A DNA stretch of 64,000 nt from Sulfurimonas sp. C5 (lineage in GTDB: Bacteria > Campylobacterota > Campylobacteria > Campylobacterales > Sulfurimonadaceae): the NCBI RefSeq assembly GCF_029872055.1, contig NZ_JARXNQ010000001.1, positions 248,001 through 312,000 on the forward strand, read 5' to 3'. The notes beneath the pieces are model-generated. The model saw nothing but the letters and a program-made list of their open reading frames with translations, did not search any database and had not been told where the DNA came from. Below are positions 1 through 6,874 of the stretch, one piece after another (the stretch's first letter is position 1; every line of letters begins with the position of its first letter). Position numbers and translations under genes: made by a program.

Positions 1-1635
1 AATGAAGGAAGTTTCACAAAAAAATTTTGGGCAAAAATGTATGAATGGTACAGCACAGTTTTACATTTTTTCTTTAGAAGAAAAGTAACCTCTTTACTCA
101 TAATGGTAACGTTAATTATTGGTGCTGAATTTTTTATGGCAAAACATTCTAAATTTCAGATGTTTCCTGATTTTGATACGACACAGGTATATGTTTACGG
201 AAAAGTAGATATTAACAATGAGCTAGAGGATACGGAAAAATATGTTTCTCAGCTTGAAAAAAAGATCCTTGAATATGCTACAAAAGAGAATGTCTCTTCA
301 GTCACATCGGTAATTGGATTTAAAATGGATTCAAAAAATAATGCTGAAGTTGGAGAAAATCTGTTTCACATTTTTGTGGATCTTAAAGAGCGTGCTCCCG
401 TAAACTTTTTTGATACTTATATAAGTCCATATCTTTCAATTGAATATGATCGAAGTGTAAAAACAAGAGACAAAGATGCAAAAGAGATAGAAAAAGAGAT
501 TAAAGAGCTGTTAAAAGATGAATTTAAAAACTATGAAGAGCTTGTGGTAAAAACTCCCGGTGCCGGTGTTATTGCACATGATATTGAGATTGGACTTCGT
601 TCAAAAGACGGCAGGGATGTAGTACCGTATCTAAAGCAACTTGAAGATCAAATTGGAAAAATAAACGGTGTCTATAATATCTCTGATGATGCTACATTAG
701 GGGAAAAAGAGTTAAAATTACGCATCAATAAATATGGACAGGAATTAGGCTTTAGCGAACAAAGCGTGGCAAATTCTCTGCGTGCTTATTACCTCAAAGG
801 AGAGTATGGAAAGCTCTTTACAAATAGCGGCTTAGTACGCATTAAAATAGAGAGTGATCTTAATGAAGATATTGAGTCATTAAAAAATTTAGAGCTTCGT
901 GTACCGTCTTCTGAACAATATGTACTACTTAAAGAGATCGCTGACTTTGTATATGTGCAGAGTTATGTTACATTGAAAAAAGAGGATGCGAAGCGTATAA
1001 AAAGTTTTTACGCTTCTATCGATAAGAAGATAATTACATCTTCTGAGGTTATGAAGCAGCTCCAGCCTACATTTGAGAAGTTAAAATCTGAAGGGATTTT
1101 AATAGATATCAAAGGGGAAGAGAAAGAGAATCAGAAAAATATGCGTGAGATGGGACAGTCGTTCTTGATCGCAATATTTTTAATTTTTATTACGCTTGTA
1201 TGGTTGTTTGATTCTATAAAGAAATCTTTAATTGTAATCAGTACAATACCGCTTGTTTTACTCGGTGTTTTTGTAGGACACTTTATAATGGGGATTAATC
1301 TGACTATGCCTGGTATGATTGGAGTTGTCGGATTAGCTGGGGTCGTTGTTAACGACGGTCTTATTATGGTTGATTTTATCAAAAAAGCAACAAACACAGA
1401 AGAGTTAATGTCACGGGCAAAAACAAGACTGCGTCCAATCCTTTTAACGTCACTTACGACGGTACTTGGTCTTTTAACGCTTATTTTCTTTGCTTCCGGA
1501 CAGGCGATGATTTTACAACCAATGGCAGTGTCTCTAGGTTTTGGTATAGCTTGGGCAACAGTATTGAACTTAATATATGTACCGTTATTGTATGCAGTGG
1601 CATATAGAATCAAAACACCTAAAAAATTTAGTTAG
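1..1635 (+). CDS. RND family efflux transporter, C-terminal half (5' cut by window edge)
   Basis: Proton-driven inner-membrane exporter of the RND superfamily. The frame is open from base 1, so the first ATG at 37 is probably internal and the gene begins to the left. The visible 544 residues match the second half of a ~1000-residue RND protein: TM7 near residues 30-45, a large periplasmic porter region (~50-380), then TM8-TM12 (~390-535). In TM10 the usual Lys-Asn of AcrB-type pumps is replaced by Asn-Asp (GVVVNDGLIMVDF), a variant I recall in many HAE-type RND proteins. The charged cytoplasmic end (RIKTPKKFS) looks like a normal terminus. The haemoglobin gene follows 8 bases later, so they may be cotranscribed. 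The substrate cannot be told from this half. Confidence 0.9.
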   Translation, partial: NEGSFTKKFWAKMYEWYSTVLHFFFRRKVTSLLIMVTLIIGAEFFMAKHSKFQMFPDFDTTQVYVYGKVDINNELEDTEKYVSQLEKKILEYATKENVSSVTSVIGFKMDSKNNAEVGENLFHIFVDLKERAPVNFFDTYISPYLSIEYDRSVKTRDKDAKEIEKEIKELLKDEFKNYEELVVKTPGAGVIAHDIEIGLRSKDGRDVVPYLKQLEDQIGKINGVYNISDDATLGEKELKLRINKYGQELGFSEQSVANSLRAYYLKGEYGKLFTNSGLVRIKIESDLNEDIESLKNLELRVPSSEQYVLLKEIADFVYVQSYVTLKKEDAKRIKSFYASIDKKIITSSEVMKQLQPTFEKLKSEGILIDIKGEEKENQKNMREMGQSFLIAIFLIFITLVWLFDSIKKSLIVISTIPLVLLGVFVGHFIMGINLTMPGMIGVVGLAGVVVNDGLIMVDFIKKATNTEELMSRAKTRLRPILLTSLTTVLGLLTLIFFASGQAMILQPMAVSLGFGIAWATVLNLIYVPLLYAVAYRIKTPKKFS

Positions 1636-1643
1636 GAGAAAGA

Positions 1644-2084
1644 ATGAATTTAGAAACATCATATGCACAATTTGGTGCAAGACCACCTGTTACAAAACCG
1701 ATTCCGGAGTTTTTGATTGAAGTAGGGGAAGAGGGAATAAGAAAGTTAATTGATGAGCATTACGAGTCTATCAAAACGAGTGAAATAGCACATCTGTTCC
1801 CAATGAACGAACAAGATCTGCAAAAGGCTAAAAAGCATGCAGCCGATTTCTTTATTCAGATCTGTGGTGGTCCGGATTATTTCAATCAGAGTAGAGGAGC
1901 TCCTCAAATGGTAGGGCGTCATGCACGTTTTCGTATCGATGCAAAAGCACGTGAAGTATGGTTAGAACTCTATAAGCCTTTACTTGAAAAACTAAAAGAA
2001 GAGGGTGTAACAGAAACATCACTACAATCGTTTTGGAACTATCTAAATGTCTTCTCTTTGTGGATGGTAAACACACAAGGATAG
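1644..2084 (+). CDS. Group II (TrHbO-like) truncated haemoglobin
   Basis: Small 2/2 haem globin of 146 residues, likely binding O2 or NO in the cytoplasm. The block CGGPDYF...RGAPQMVGRHARFRI followed by REVWLEL matches the TrHbO pattern: the proximal (F8) His is H93 and the conserved G8 Trp is W106. The N-terminal ~25 residues (ARPPVTKPIPEFL) are an extension compared with the minimal ~120-residue fold. An AGGAG-type ribosome binding site lies 5-6 bases before the ATG. The gene is tightly spaced after an RND exporter. Campylobacter Ctb is group III, so this is a different class. A role in nitrosative or oxygen stress is inference. Confidence 0.85.
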   Translation: MNLETSYAQFGARPPVTKPIPEFLIEVGEEGIRKLIDEHYESIKTSEIAHLFPMNEQDLQKAKKHAADFFIQICGGPDYFNQSRGAPQMVGRHARFRIDAKAREVWLELYKPLLEKLKEEGVTETSLQSFWNYLNVFSLWMVNTQG

Positions 2085-2110
2085 TAAGCTATTTCTAAGC
2101 AACCGATGAG

Positions 2111-2116
2111 TATAAT
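2111..2116 (+). promoter_or_regulatory. -10 box of the tRNA gene
   Basis: A perfect TATAAT lies 23 bases before the mature tRNA 5' end, after the haemoglobin stop codon. No clear -35 box is visible, which is usual for sigma70 promoters in this phylum. Assignment is by position only. Confidence 0.5.
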
Positions 2117-2139
2117 TTCGCCCTACTTAACAACTGCGT

Positions 2140-2216
2140 GGGTCGTTAGCTCAGTTGGTTAGAGCCCTCCGCTCATAACGGAGTGGTCCCGTGTTCGAGT
2201 CACGGACGACCCACCA
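2140..2216 (+). tRNA. tRNA with CAT anticodon (elongator tRNA-Met or lysidine-type tRNA-Ile2)
   Basis: A 77-nt cloverleaf can be folded by eye. The acceptor stem GGGTCGT pairs with ACGACCC and a CCA end is encoded. The D arm is AGCTCAGTTGGTTAGAGC. The anticodon stem CTCCG/CGGAG holds the loop CTCATAA, with the anticodon CAT at 2174-2176. The T arm is CCGTG/CACGG with loop TTCGAGT. The G1-C72 pair excludes the initiator tRNA, which has a C1-A72 mismatch. Elongator Met and Ile2 (CAT, modified by TilS) cannot be separated safely by eye. TTTT follows shortly after the CCA. Confidence 0.93.
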
Positions 2217-2340
2217 CTTTTAATCGCATAAAACTAGCAATATTCTTACAAAACATTTCATTAGTTAACAAATTCTATAAAATTCTTTTACACATATTTT
2301 ACACTGTAACACTATACTTCGATTAAAAAAAGTAAGTAGC

Positions 2341-3402
2341 ATGGAAAATTATATAGAAGACTTAAATATTATTAATATATGTGCATTCACACTAGGCTTA
2401 ATGTATGGTTTAGTAGCTCAATACACTCAATTTTGTTTTAGTGGTGCAATAAAAGATTATATACAAATAAAATCTACAAGAAGAGCCAGCTCTATTTTGG
2501 TTGCTATCATTACAGCAGTAATTTTATCTCAATCAATATCTATATTTTTTCAAATTGATTTTTATAAGACTATATATTTCAAGGATGAGATCAATTATCT
2601 TGCGATCGTAATAGGAGGAATTGTATTTGGGATAGGTATGATGTTGGCTGATGGATGCAGTAGCAGACAACTGATCAAACTCTCTCAAGGTAATATTTAT
2701 TCTTTAGTAACGATATTATTTATTGCTATTTTTGCTTATATAACATCAAAAGGATTGTTTTCATACTTGATAAACTTGCTTAATCACAATGAATTACTAC
2801 TAAAACTATCATCATATTTGCCTAATATGCAATTGTCTATTTTATTGGTTCTCCCAGTTCTTTTATTTTTGTTATGGAAAATGGTGCCAAATATAAAAAG
2901 CTTACTATTATGTTTTGACGGTTTAATTATTGGGGTATTAATTAGTTTAGCATGGTTTGTTACAGGCGTAATAAACGTAAATGAATTTGAAATATCAACT
3001 CTTGAAGGGTTGAGTTTTGTATATCCATCTGGAAAAGCTCTTGAATATCTTATGTTCTTTAGTGGAACTACATTGTCATTTGGTGTCAGTGTAATACTTG
3101 GTCTATTGGCAGGTGGAACTATTATGGCTCTTTTCAATAAAAAGTATAGAGTAAGTTGTGCGCCAAATGATAAAGAGAATAAATTAAAAAACTCAATTAT
3201 TGGCGGTAGTATGATGGGTATTGGGGGTATCTTGACTTTAGGGTGTACGGTTGGTCAAGGACTTACAGGGGTATCGACTCTTGCTTTAGCTTCGTTTATT
3301 GCTATTAGCTCTATTGCCTTATCAGCTTATTTTACTGCTATATATCTGCATAAAAGAAATGCTTTACCTAGTTGTTATCTTTTCGAATGGAATCAAAAAT
3401 AA
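2341..3402 (+). CDS. YeeE/YedE (TsuA-like) family transporter, probably thiosulfate or another sulfur compound
   Basis: Polytopic inner-membrane protein of 353 residues with about ten hydrophobic segments. It carries the three cysteine signatures of the YeeE/YedE (DUF395) family: QFCFSGA (C32), DGCSSR (C106) and LGCTVGQG (C302). In characterised TsuA these cysteines line the path that passes thiosulfate. The length is normal. No TusA-like TsuB gene lies next to it. A cytochrome b561 gene follows 127 bases downstream with its own -10 box. In a sulfur-oxidising Campylobacterota member, uptake of thiosulfate or a related sulfur species is a reasonable role, but the substrate is inferred from family only. 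Confidence 0.85.
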   Translation: MENYIEDLNIINICAFTLGLMYGLVAQYTQFCFSGAIKDYIQIKSTRRASSILVAIITAVILSQSISIFFQIDFYKTIYFKDEINYLAIVIGGIVFGIGMMLADGCSSRQLIKLSQGNIYSLVTILFIAIFAYITSKGLFSYLINLLNHNELLLKLSSYLPNMQLSILLVLPVLLFLLWKMVPNIKSLLLCFDGLIIGVLISLAWFVTGVINVNEFEISTLEGLSFVYPSGKALEYLMFFSGTTLSFGVSVILGLLAGGTIMALFNKKYRVSCAPNDKENKLKNSIIGGSMMGIGGILTLGCTVGQGLTGVSTLALASFIAISSIALSAYFTAIYLHKRNALPSCYLFEWNQK

Positions 3403-3495
3403 ACAAGTACCTTATTCGAGTCCTTAAGGATCCAGTACTTTCAACTTCACAAATATTTTTTTCTGATATAAACCATAATTATATAATTTGTGGTA

Positions 3496-3501
3496 TATAA
3501 T
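3496..3501 (+). promoter_or_regulatory. -10 box for the cytochrome b561 gene
   Basis: TATAAT in an AT-rich context about 28 bases before the preferred ATG. The assignment rests on motif and position. Confidence 0.45.
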
Positions 3502-3529
3502 AGTGTGATTTTAAAAAATGGGGAAAATT

Positions 3530-4111
3530 ATGCAACAAAAATATACTGTTTTATATCGTGTATGGCACTGGTTGATGGCAATTTCAGTTATAGGGCTTTT
3601 ATTGACTGTTTTATTGCGTAAAACTTTTTTGAGTTATAAAACAAATGCGTTGATTATTCAAGAGAAGTTGGCATCTATGGATATTGATATAAGTATTGAA
3701 AATGCAAAAATCATTGGTAAAGCTATACGTACACCAATGTGGGAGTGGCATTATATCTTTGGCGCGATGTTAGGTATTTCATTATTGATACACCTATATA
3801 TGATAATTACTAAGAGAATGTCTTTACCGTGTCTTGCACTAATTAAGGCTCAAAGTTTCGAAGAAAGAATGAAAAAGGGTGTTTACTTTTTGATATTTAT
3901 TGGTATTGTTATCATGAGTATTACAGGAGGGACAATTTACTTCTACAAAGATTTAGGTTTAACAAAAGAAAATGCACAACTGCTAAAAGAGTTGCATGAA
4001 TCTTTACTTTATCCTATGTTAACAGTGGTGGTACTACACTGGATAGGCGTTTTTCGTCATGAAGTAAAAACGAAAGAGAGTATCATCTCTAAAATGGTTC
4101 ACGGGGAGTAA
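3530..4111 (+). CDS. Cytochrome b561 family membrane protein
   Basis: Di-haem b-type membrane cytochrome of 193 residues with four predicted helices. Histidines at helix ends fit haem ligation: RVWHW near the N-terminus, EWHYIF, LLIHLYM, and ELHES with VLHWIGVFRHE in the last helix. Such proteins pass electrons between quinone and a partner redox protein, or anchor it. I chose ATG 3530 over ATG 3518 because a GGGGA ribosome binding site sits between them. No partner dehydrogenase gene is adjacent; the upstream neighbour is the YeeE/TsuA-like transporter. Its 3' end converges on the SulP gene across a short hairpin. Confidence 0.82.
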   Translation: MQQKYTVLYRVWHWLMAISVIGLLLTVLLRKTFLSYKTNALIIQEKLASMDIDISIENAKIIGKAIRTPMWEWHYIFGAMLGISLLIHLYMIITKRMSLPCLALIKAQSFEERMKKGVYFLIFIGIVIMSITGGTIYFYKDLGLTKENAQLLKELHESLLYPMLTVVVLHWIGVFRHEVKTKESIISKMVHGE

Positions 4112-4121
4112 TAAACTCCTC
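4103..4121. terminator. Short hairpin between convergent b561 and SulP genes
   Basis: GGGGAGT pairs with ACTCCTC (one G-U pair) around a 5-nt loop, and the hairpin contains the TAA of the b561 gene. There is no strong T-run, so it is at most a weak bidirectional terminator. Confidence 0.4.
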
Positions 4122-4140
4122 ATGAACAAAATAGTTCTTA

Positions 4141-5691
4141 TTACTCTTTTGGATATTTAAAATTTACTGTTTCAACTTGAATATTTTTATATTTTGATTG
4201 AGTAATATAGTCTTTAATCAATTCTACAACATCATACGCAACTGCTTTGGACTTGGAAAAATCTAAGATAACTTTTGAATTTTCAGGTATGGCATCTAAA
4301 ACTTTTAATACACTTGCTTTATTAAAAAATGACACTTCTTCAGCCATAACTATATGATGTACAGATACTCCATCTTTATCGGTAACAGTATCTTTTAAGT
4401 GATATGAATTGCGATAACTGTGATGAAGTGTAAAAAATATACTAGCAACTAATCCAAGAAGAACTCCTGTTAAAAGATCACTAATAAGCATTGCTACAAT
4501 TGTCACAACAAATGGTACAAATAGTTCTAACCCTTTACGGTATATAGAGATAAACATACTAGGTTTTGCTAGCTTATAGCCTACAACAAGTAAAATAGCT
4601 GCAAGAGAAGCAAGAGGAATCATGTTTAACAATGGAATAATTGTAAGTACACTCACTAAAAGAAAAAATCCATGCAATATTGCAGAAAGTTTTGTTTGAG
4701 CTCCAAAGGTAATATTTGCAGAACTTCTAACAATAACTTGTGTAATAGGTAGTCCGCCAATTAAACCTGAAACAATATTACCAAGCCCTTGAGCCTTAAG
4801 TTCTCTATTTGTCGGAGTAATCTGTTTCTGAGGATCTAGTTTATCTGTAGCTTCGACACTTAGCAATGTCTCAAGACTCGCTACAACAGCCATGACAAAA
4901 GCAATTTTTATAACATCTAAAGAGGCAAAACCTGAAAAATCAGCAAAGGTAAAAACATTTTTTAGTTCGTTGAAGCTCTGGATTTCAGGAAGAGATACCA
5001 GTTGTTCTTTTGATATAGTAATCCCGTATTTTTCCAGAACTACTGTAAATAATATACCGATTAATACAACAACAATTGGTCCTTGAATGATTTCAAATAT
5101 CTTATTTGATTTTGTCAGATATTTATCCCAAATAATTAAAATCCCTAAGGATATAACTGAAATAACAATAGCCGTAGGAGAAAAAAGACTGAGTGCATGT
5201 TCAATAGCTGTGAATGTATTCTCGCCGTTTAACTGTGAAAAAGCCTCTTCTCCCAAATAATCTGAATGGTATCCAAATATAAAAGGTATTTGTTTTAGAA
5301 TAATTAAAAAACCGATACCTGTGAGCATACCCGTTACAACTGAAGTTGGGAAAAAATAAGCAATAAATCCAGCTTTAGCGTAACCAAATATGATTTGGAA
5401 AACTCCTGCAAGAACTACAGCAGCAAGAAAAAGTTCCCATGAACCAAGTGTTGCAATAGCATCAAATACAATTACAGCTAATCCTGCTGCTGGACCACTT
5501 ACTCCAAGTCTCGAACCACTGGCAGCACCAACAAGGATACCACCAATAATACCTGCAATAATACCTGCAAAAAGAGGTGCTCCTGAGGCTAAAGCAATTC
5601 CAAGACAAAGAGGTAGGGCTACGAAAAATACAATGATACTTGCGGGCAAATCATTTTTTATTTTCTTAAAAGTTATATCCATCTTACGCAT
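4141..5691 (-). CDS. SulP family anion transporter with STAS domain, probable bicarbonate transporter
   Basis: SLC26/SulP transporter of 516 residues. The N-terminal ~415 residues form the membrane core, starting with ...LPASIIVFFVALPLCLGIALASGAP and including the substrate-site region SGLIGGLPITQVIVRSSANI. The C-terminal ~80 residues form a short STAS domain (KVILDFSKSKAVAYDVVELI). The ATG overlaps the end of the upstream beta-carbonic anhydrase gene by 8 bases, so the two are translationally coupled. That pairing is well known for SulP proteins that move bicarbonate (BicA-like), so a CO2-concentrating or pH role is more likely than sulfate uptake. An in-frame ATG three codons downstream is an alternative start. 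Confidence 0.88.
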   Translation of the reverse strand: MRKMDITFKKIKNDLPASIIVFFVALPLCLGIALASGAPLFAGIIAGIIGGILVGAASGSRLGVSGPAAGLAVIVFDAIATLGSWELFLAAVVLAGVFQIIFGYAKAGFIAYFFPTSVVTGMLTGIGFLIILKQIPFIFGYHSDYLGEEAFSQLNGENTFTAIEHALSLFSPTAIVISVISLGILIIWDKYLTKSNKIFEIIQGPIVVVLIGILFTVVLEKYGITISKEQLVSLPEIQSFNELKNVFTFADFSGFASLDVIKIAFVMAVVASLETLLSVEATDKLDPQKQITPTNRELKAQGLGNIVSGLIGGLPITQVIVRSSANITFGAQTKLSAILHGFFLLVSVLTIIPLLNMIPLASLAAILLVVGYKLAKPSMFISIYRKGLELFVPFVVTIVAMLISDLLTGVLLGLVASIFFTLHHSYRNSYHLKDTVTDKDGVSVHHIVMAEEVSFFNKASVLKVLDAIPENSKVILDFSKSKAVAYDVVELIKDYITQSKYKNIQVETVNFKYPKE

Positions 5692-6325
5692 CCTCTTCTA
5701 GAGGTAAAAAATCACAAATATCAGGATCATAAAATTCTATAGCTCCACTCTCGATATCATAAAGCCATCCATGAATAAACAATTCTCCATTATCAAGTTT
5801 TTCTTTAACATATGGATATGTTAAAAGGTTTTCTATCTGAAAAACAACATTGAGTTTTTCACTTAGACGAAAAAGTGCATCTTTTTGTGCATCTCTGCCA
5901 AGTGCCAGTACAGCATTTATTTTTGCTTTATGCCCTAAAGAGAGCCATTTCTTTGTATGAATAAACGGTTTTGTTTCTATATCACTGTAAAGTGAAGCAA
6001 TGGCACCACAATGGGTATGTCCACAAATGATAATTTCCGATACATTTAAGGCAGATACTGCATATTCGATCCCTGCTGCTGTTGAATGATAATCTTCATC
6101 CGGTTTGTAAGGTGCAACGAAATTACCGACATTACGTACAACGAACAGATCACCTGGAGGTGTGTCTGTGATGAGGTTTGGAACAACGCGTGAGTCTGCA
6201 CAACCTATAAAGAGTGCTTTTGGGTGCTGACCGTTTTTAGCTAATTCTAATAGCTCTTTTTCATGTTTTTTAAAATAACTTTTTTGGAATTTTTCATTAC
6301 CTTGTAATAATGAACTTTTTGGCAT
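5684..6325 (-). CDS. Beta-class carbonic anhydrase
   Basis: Interconverts CO2 and bicarbonate with a zinc centre. The 213-residue protein shows the full beta-class signature: C42-A-D44-S-R46 and H103-T-H-C106 (CGHTHCG), giving Cys-Asp-Arg and His-Cys zinc and active-site residues. No signal peptide is visible, so it is probably cytoplasmic. It is first in an operon with the SulP transporter, overlapping by 8 bases. That fits a CO2/HCO3- supply module for carbon fixation, probably the reductive TCA cycle in this phylum; the cycle is inference, since none of its genes are in the window. An AAGGA ribosome binding site precedes the start. Confidence 0.93.
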   Translation of the reverse strand: MPKSSLLQGNEKFQKSYFKKHEKELLELAKNGQHPKALFIGCADSRVVPNLITDTPPGDLFVVRNVGNFVAPYKPDEDYHSTAAGIEYAVSALNVSEIIICGHTHCGAIASLYSDIETKPFIHTKKWLSLGHKAKINAVLALGRDAQKDALFRLSEKLNVVFQIENLLTYPYVKEKLDNGELFIHGWLYDIESGAIEFYDPDICDFLPLEEDA

Positions 6326-6388
6326 AGATTATCCTTTTATATAAAAATATTTTTTGTTTTAAAATAGTTATTGATTGTTTTATGTGTA

Positions 6389-6394
6389 ATTATA
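6389..6394 (-). promoter_or_regulatory. -10 box for the carbonic anhydrase-SulP operon
   Basis: TATAAT on the minus strand about 64 bases before the carbonic anhydrase start. It touches the stop codon of the upstream small secreted protein gene, so it would allow separate transcription of the operon. Confidence 0.4.
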
Positions 6395-6671
6395 AAAGGA
6401 ATTTTGGGGGTTTTAATAAGGATGAAGTATCTGCGTACGAGTATTCTTTTTGTATTGTATTAGCTTGATCTAAGAAAGTATTTTTGAACAAACTTGCGGA
6501 AATAAAATATAGCTCTTTGTCTTCAAAATCAGAAGATTCATATTTTTCTGTTTCCGTCTCAGCGACAATCACTGTTGTTGATTTATCTACACTCTGTAAT
6601 TCACTTGCAGCAATTTCAACTGTAAATAATGTTAACAATAATGCTAATACAAATACAATATATACTTTCAT
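6390..6671 (-). CDS. Small exported protein of unknown function
   Basis: 93 residues. Residues 1-22 form a clear Sec signal peptide (MKVYIVFVLALLLTLFTVEI, then AAS), after which ~70 polar residues rich in Glu, Ser and Thr remain. There are no cysteines for haem or disulfides and no lipobox. I recognise no family. It lies upstream of the carbonic anhydrase operon on the same strand with 64 bases between them. It probably is a real gene because of the signal peptide and its place in an otherwise empty gap, but it could be lineage-specific. Confidence 0.55.
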   Translation of the reverse strand: MKVYIVFVLALLLTLFTVEIAASELQSVDKSTTVIVAETETEKYESSDFEDKELYFISASLFKNTFLDQANTIQKEYSYADTSSLLKPPKFLL

Positions 6672-6802
6672 GGGAAAAATTATAAACTCAGTAGGTGAAT
6701 AAATTGTAAACGATCTGACGTAATGTCAAATATTACTAAAGAGCAGATGAACAATAATGAGTATTAATTGTAACAAACTTTTTAATGTATTAAAAATAGT
6801 GA

Positions 6803-6808
6803 TATAAT
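6803..6808 (+). promoter_or_regulatory. -10 box for the HD-GYP gene
   Basis: TATAAT about 66 bases before the preferred ATG at 6875, in the ~200-base divergent gap. No -35 box is evident. Confidence 0.45.
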
Positions 6809-6874
6809 ATGATTAATCAGTGTTTATCATTTATTGAGTAGTTAGATATTAGTATCTATTTATAAAGGTGCGTG

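Noticed and set aside
1131-1613. Open frame on the minus strand inside the RND gene
   Set aside because: It is a shadow of the RND coding frame, with no ribosome binding site or recognisable domain.
2140-2216. tRNA as an integration (att) site for a mobile element
   Set aside because: No integrase gene and no repeat of the tRNA 3' end are seen downstream.
6484-6702. Plus-strand frame opposite the small secreted protein
   Set aside because: Low-complexity Ser/Thr/Asn translation; the minus-strand frame has a proper signal peptide and is the better gene.
6723-6767. 14-codon frame upstream of the HD-GYP gene as a leader peptide
   Set aside because: No ribosome binding site is clear and the -10 box lies downstream of it, so it would not be on that transcript. 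The base match is reported as a repeat only.
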